Below, in pieces: positions 21,409 through 23,626 of a DNA stretch of 23,626 nucleotides. Made by a program: the position numbers and the translations under genes. Below the pieces are notes generated by a model. It did not search any database and was not told the origin of the DNA. It saw nothing but the letters and a program-made list of their open reading frames with translations. Origin of the DNA: a virus. Positions within the stretch are counted from its first letter, which is position 1. The number at the start of each line of letters is the position of its first letter. The DNA lies in IMG/VR virus record IMGVR_UViG_3300015371_000715, positions 1 through 23,626 of that record, one strand, 5' to 3'.

Positions 21409-23626
21409 ATGAAAAAGCATCTTGCTTTCTTTCTTGGCATTCTTTTTTCCGCAGGATGCTATGCCCAAAACACAGTAGTTTCTGCTACGGTTGTGGATTC
21501 AGATGGTATAGCTTGGGCTAATGGTACATGGACAATGTCTATGACGCCTGGATCTTCAAACTCGAATCCTTCTAGTTATACTGTGGACGGTGTTCCTGTT
21601 TCTGCTTCAGTTATAAACCAAACCGGCACTCTTAACGGTAGCGGAGCTTTATCCGTTACGGTTTATGAAACCACTCACATCGCTCCCACAGGTAGCAGAT
21701 GGCTTCTTAATGTCTGTCCAAAATCTTCCGCTCCTTGTTCTCAGTACAGCTTCGCCGCTGTAGGGGCTTCGCAGAATATAAGCTCTCAGCTTACAGCTGT
21801 AATTACAGCCCCACGTTTCAATCCTGTTTCTAGCTCTTATGGCTATGCCGATGTAGAAGCTCAGGCTCCTTTAAAACCTGGAAGCACTTACTATAATGTT
21901 ACACTTTCTGCTCAACGTACTTATGACGGAGCTGCTTGGAGTAGTGGAAGTGGCGCAGGAGCAACTACTCCAGCAACTACTAAACTTCTTCAAGGTAACG
22001 GATCACCTAACGGAGTTATAGCTGGAACTCCACAAAGTATGGCTACAACTGCGATAGGAACTGATGCTACAAGCATGTTTCTTTCAAGTCTCAACCCAAC
22101 TAATCCTGGTACAAATAATTTTGTATTTGGTATACAAGCTGGTTCAAACATTTTCACCGCTGGTGTGAGTGGCTCAACATGGCTTGGTGGTAATAATGTA
22201 TTGTTAGGTACTCAAGCGGGAAAATCTTTAACCTCAGCGTCAGATAACGTATTGATTGGATACCAAGCAGGACAATTGTTACAAGGTGGCTCGTCTACTG
22301 GTTGTACCGCTAGCGGTGGATCAGAAGAAGATGGAATAGTTACAGCAGTTGGAGAAAACGCTGCTGCTGCTGTGAACACACCGACAGGCGGTGTTTGTCA
22401 AATGGACTCATCTTTCTATGGGCAAAAGGCAGGTGGAGCGGTTGCTACTTCCTATCAGGATACTTATATTGGAGCACATACTGGTGCGGGTACTTTTAAT
22501 ATCGGTACAAGTTTTGGCAGCACAATTTTAGGATCGTGGGCAGGTGCTCCTACTGCTGCTGTTACGACAGCAAATTATGATACATTTGTTGGAGCAGATT
22601 CTGCACAAGGTGCAGGGGGAACGTGGGCGCATGATACAGGTGTAGGTTTCTCTGCTTTATCTAAACTTGATGGAACAGCAATTAATACTGCTGATTGGAA
22701 CTCGACTCTCGGAGATTCCGCAGGATGCAGCATATCAAGCGGGCGCTACAACGTTTTCGTAGGTGGAGAAGCAGGCGGCTTTTTTGGAAACTGCGGTACT
22801 AATCCTATTACCGGCAGCGGAAATATCGGTATCGGACGGCAAGCTATGTATACTCAAGGGGCAGGTATTTCTGGTTCTAATAATACAATCATCGGAACTG
22901 GAGCGGCAACGAATCCAGTAGTTACTTCAGGTAGTAATAATGTCGCGATTGGTCCTGGAATGAAAGCAATGGGTGGAGCTTCTAATATAATTATGCTTGG
23001 AAATGCTACAGATATTCACGCAAACGGTACGGAAGTGGATCAAATCTTGATAGGTAACCAAGCAAATACTGTAGCTGGTGACCATGCAGATATTGCTATC
23101 GGTAAGCTTGCTGTAGCAGGAAATAGTCTCGCAATTGCTATCGGTAATCAAGCAGCAGCTAACAATAACAGAAGTATTGCGATTGGAAATCAGGCCACCG
23201 CTAGTTCTGATACGGATGTTGCTATAGGTACGGCTGCTATAGCATCTGGAGTAAACTCAATAGAACTAGGGGCGGGAACCTGCTCAATAGCTTCAAGTCT
23301 CTGTCTATATGGTACTAGAATAGCTAGTTCTGGTGGAGCAATTGTTGGAAATACATATAACACAGCGACTAATTGTGCTGTTAATTCTGTCTCTCCAGCA
23401 GCTTGTGTAGCAGCTCCAGCTGGTGCATTTGTAGTTCCAACATCTACCACAACCTACACAGTAAATACAACAGCCGTCACAGCAGCATCAAGAATCTTTC
23501 TTCAACCAATGTCTTTTGCTAGCAACCTTCCATCTACTCCAACATGCGTTGCTCCAGCAGTTACCAGTGCTGTAACTATCTCGGCAATTGTAGCTGGTAC
23601 AAGTTTTACTTTTGCATTGCCGAGTA
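21409..23626 (+). CDS. YadA-like tail adhesin with signal peptide, 3'-partial
   Basis: The frame from ATG 21409 (AAAGGAG, seven bases upstream) stays open to the right edge, giving 739 codons without a stop. Residues 1-19 look like a Sec signal peptide: KKH, a hydrophobic core LAFFLGILFSAG, then CYA before Q20; a lipoprotein site at C17 is less likely (FSAGC). Residues 25-185 repeat the domain of the first adhesin gene, with a matching Cys-x6-Cys (C103, C110). From about residue 262 to 626 there are some 15 repeats of the type NVLIGYQAG, SIAIGNQAT, DVAIGTAAI, the hallmark of YadA/haemagglutinin trimeric beta-roll heads. A following domain (GAFVVPTSTTTYTVNTTAVT...GTSFTFAL) looks like a C-terminal cap. 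Likely a trimeric receptor-binding or host-exported adhesin; no membrane anchor is seen so far. Confidence 0.7.
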   Translation, partial: MKKHLAFFLGILFSAGCYAQNTVVSATVVDSDGIAWANGTWTMSMTPGSSNSNPSSYTVDGVPVSASVINQTGTLNGSGALSVTVYETTHIAPTGSRWLLNVCPKSSAPCSQYSFAAVGASQNISSQLTAVITAPRFNPVSSSYGYADVEAQAPLKPGSTYYNVTLSAQRTYDGAAWSSGSGAGATTPATTKLLQGNGSPNGVIAGTPQSMATTAIGTDATSMFLSSLNPTNPGTNNFVFGIQAGSNIFTAGVSGSTWLGGNNVLLGTQAGKSLTSASDNVLIGYQAGQLLQGGSSTGCTASGGSEEDGIVTAVGENAAAAVNTPTGGVCQMDSSFYGQKAGGAVATSYQDTYIGAHTGAGTFNIGTSFGSTILGSWAGAPTAAVTTANYDTFVGADSAQGAGGTWAHDTGVGFSALSKLDGTAINTADWNSTLGDSAGCSISSGRYNVFVGGEAGGFFGNCGTNPITGSGNIGIGRQAMYTQGAGISGSNNTIIGTGAATNPVVTSGSNNVAIGPGMKAMGGASNIIMLGNATDIHANGTEVDQILIGNQANTVAGDHADIAIGKLAVAGNSLAIAIGNQAAANNNRSIAIGNQATASSDTDVAIGTAAIASGVNSIELGAGTCSIASSLCLYGTRIASSGGAIVGNTYNTATNCAVNSVSPAACVAAPAGAFVVPTSTTTYTVNTTAVTAASRIFLQPMSFASNLPSTPTCVAPAVTSAVTISAIVAGTSFTFALPS
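22192..23280 (+). repeat. About 15 YadA-type beta-roll repeats (coding)
   Basis: Short protein repeats of the form [N/D/S]-x-x-[I/L/V]-G-x-x-A recur at varying spacing: NVLLGTQAG, NVLIGYQAG, DTYIGAHTG, DTFVGADSA, NVFVGGEAG, NIGIGRQAM, NTIIGTGAA, NVAIGPGMK, QILIGNQAN, DIAIGKLAV, AIAIGNQAA, SIAIGNQAT, DVAIGTAAI, SIELGAGTC. Spacing tightens to 13-16 residues near the end, as in a regular left-handed beta-roll, and is looser with insertions at the start. Confidence 0.7.

Noticed and set aside
22192-23280. CRISPR-like or DNA satellite array
   Set aside because: The repetition is at protein level (YadA-type units) with variable spacing; no identical DNA repeats with unique spacers are present.
23190-23450. 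Minus-strand 86-codon frame near the right edge
   Set aside because: It is the antisense of the open adhesin gene that starts at 21409 and continues to the edge.
1-23626. tRNA genes, integrase, attachment site, insertion sequences, lysis cassette
   Set aside because: Gaps between genes are too short for tRNAs, and none of the coding frames shows recombinase, transposase, endolysin or holin features.

Overview
The window looks like the late (virion) module of an uncultured tailed dsDNA phage (Caudoviricetes), most likely with podovirus-type morphology. All credible genes lie on the + strand, tightly packed, many sharing TAATG or ATGA stop/start overlaps or separated by little more than a Shine-Dalgarno sequence. 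No gap exceeds about 100 bases. No terminase, replication, lysis, integration or tRNA gene is visible. Base composition is moderate and codon use favours CTT, GCT and TCT.

Region 1 (1-5.8 kb) is the head module: a portal protein cut by the left edge, a small helical protein overlapping its end, a scaffold-like coiled-coil protein, an unknown head-region protein, a decoration-type protein, the major capsid protein, a hairpin that may be a terminator, a small zinc-ribbon-like protein and two small beta-rich structural proteins. Region 2 (5.8-9.5 kb) is the head-tail joint and short tail: an 843-residue nozzle-like protein, a 131-residue beta protein and an adaptor-like protein. Region 3 (9.5-16.9 kb) holds four consecutive large Ala/Gly/Lys/Glu-rich proteins with the order and character of internal virion (ejection) proteins. 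The overall order parallels the T7 late region (portal, scaffold, capsid, adaptor/nozzle, internal proteins, fibres), except that the nozzle-like gene precedes the adaptor-like gene.

Region 4 (16.9-18.4 kb) is the most unusual part. A 48-residue peptide gene with a near-perfect ribosome binding site is followed 12 bases later by a 437-residue ATP-grasp enzyme. The enzyme resembles glycinamide ribonucleotide synthetase (PurD) in its ATP-grasp and C-terminal parts but lacks the N-terminal motifs that hold phosphoribosylamine. It sits between ejection proteins and tail adhesins, which suggests modification of a virion or host-surface component more than purine supply.

Region 5 (18.4 kb to the right edge) is an adhesin cassette of four genes: a protein whose N-terminal domain is repeated in the fourth gene, a beta-rich lectin-like protein, a protein with three 17-residue repeats and a putative Ig domain, and a large protein running off the right edge. 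This last protein has a Sec-type signal peptide, several cysteines, about 15 YadA/haemagglutinin-type repeats and a C-terminal beta domain. A signal peptide on a phage fibre-like protein is unexpected. From memory, the repeated N-terminal domain also resembles secreted proteins of soil bacteria such as Acidobacteriota, which gives a weak hint at the host.
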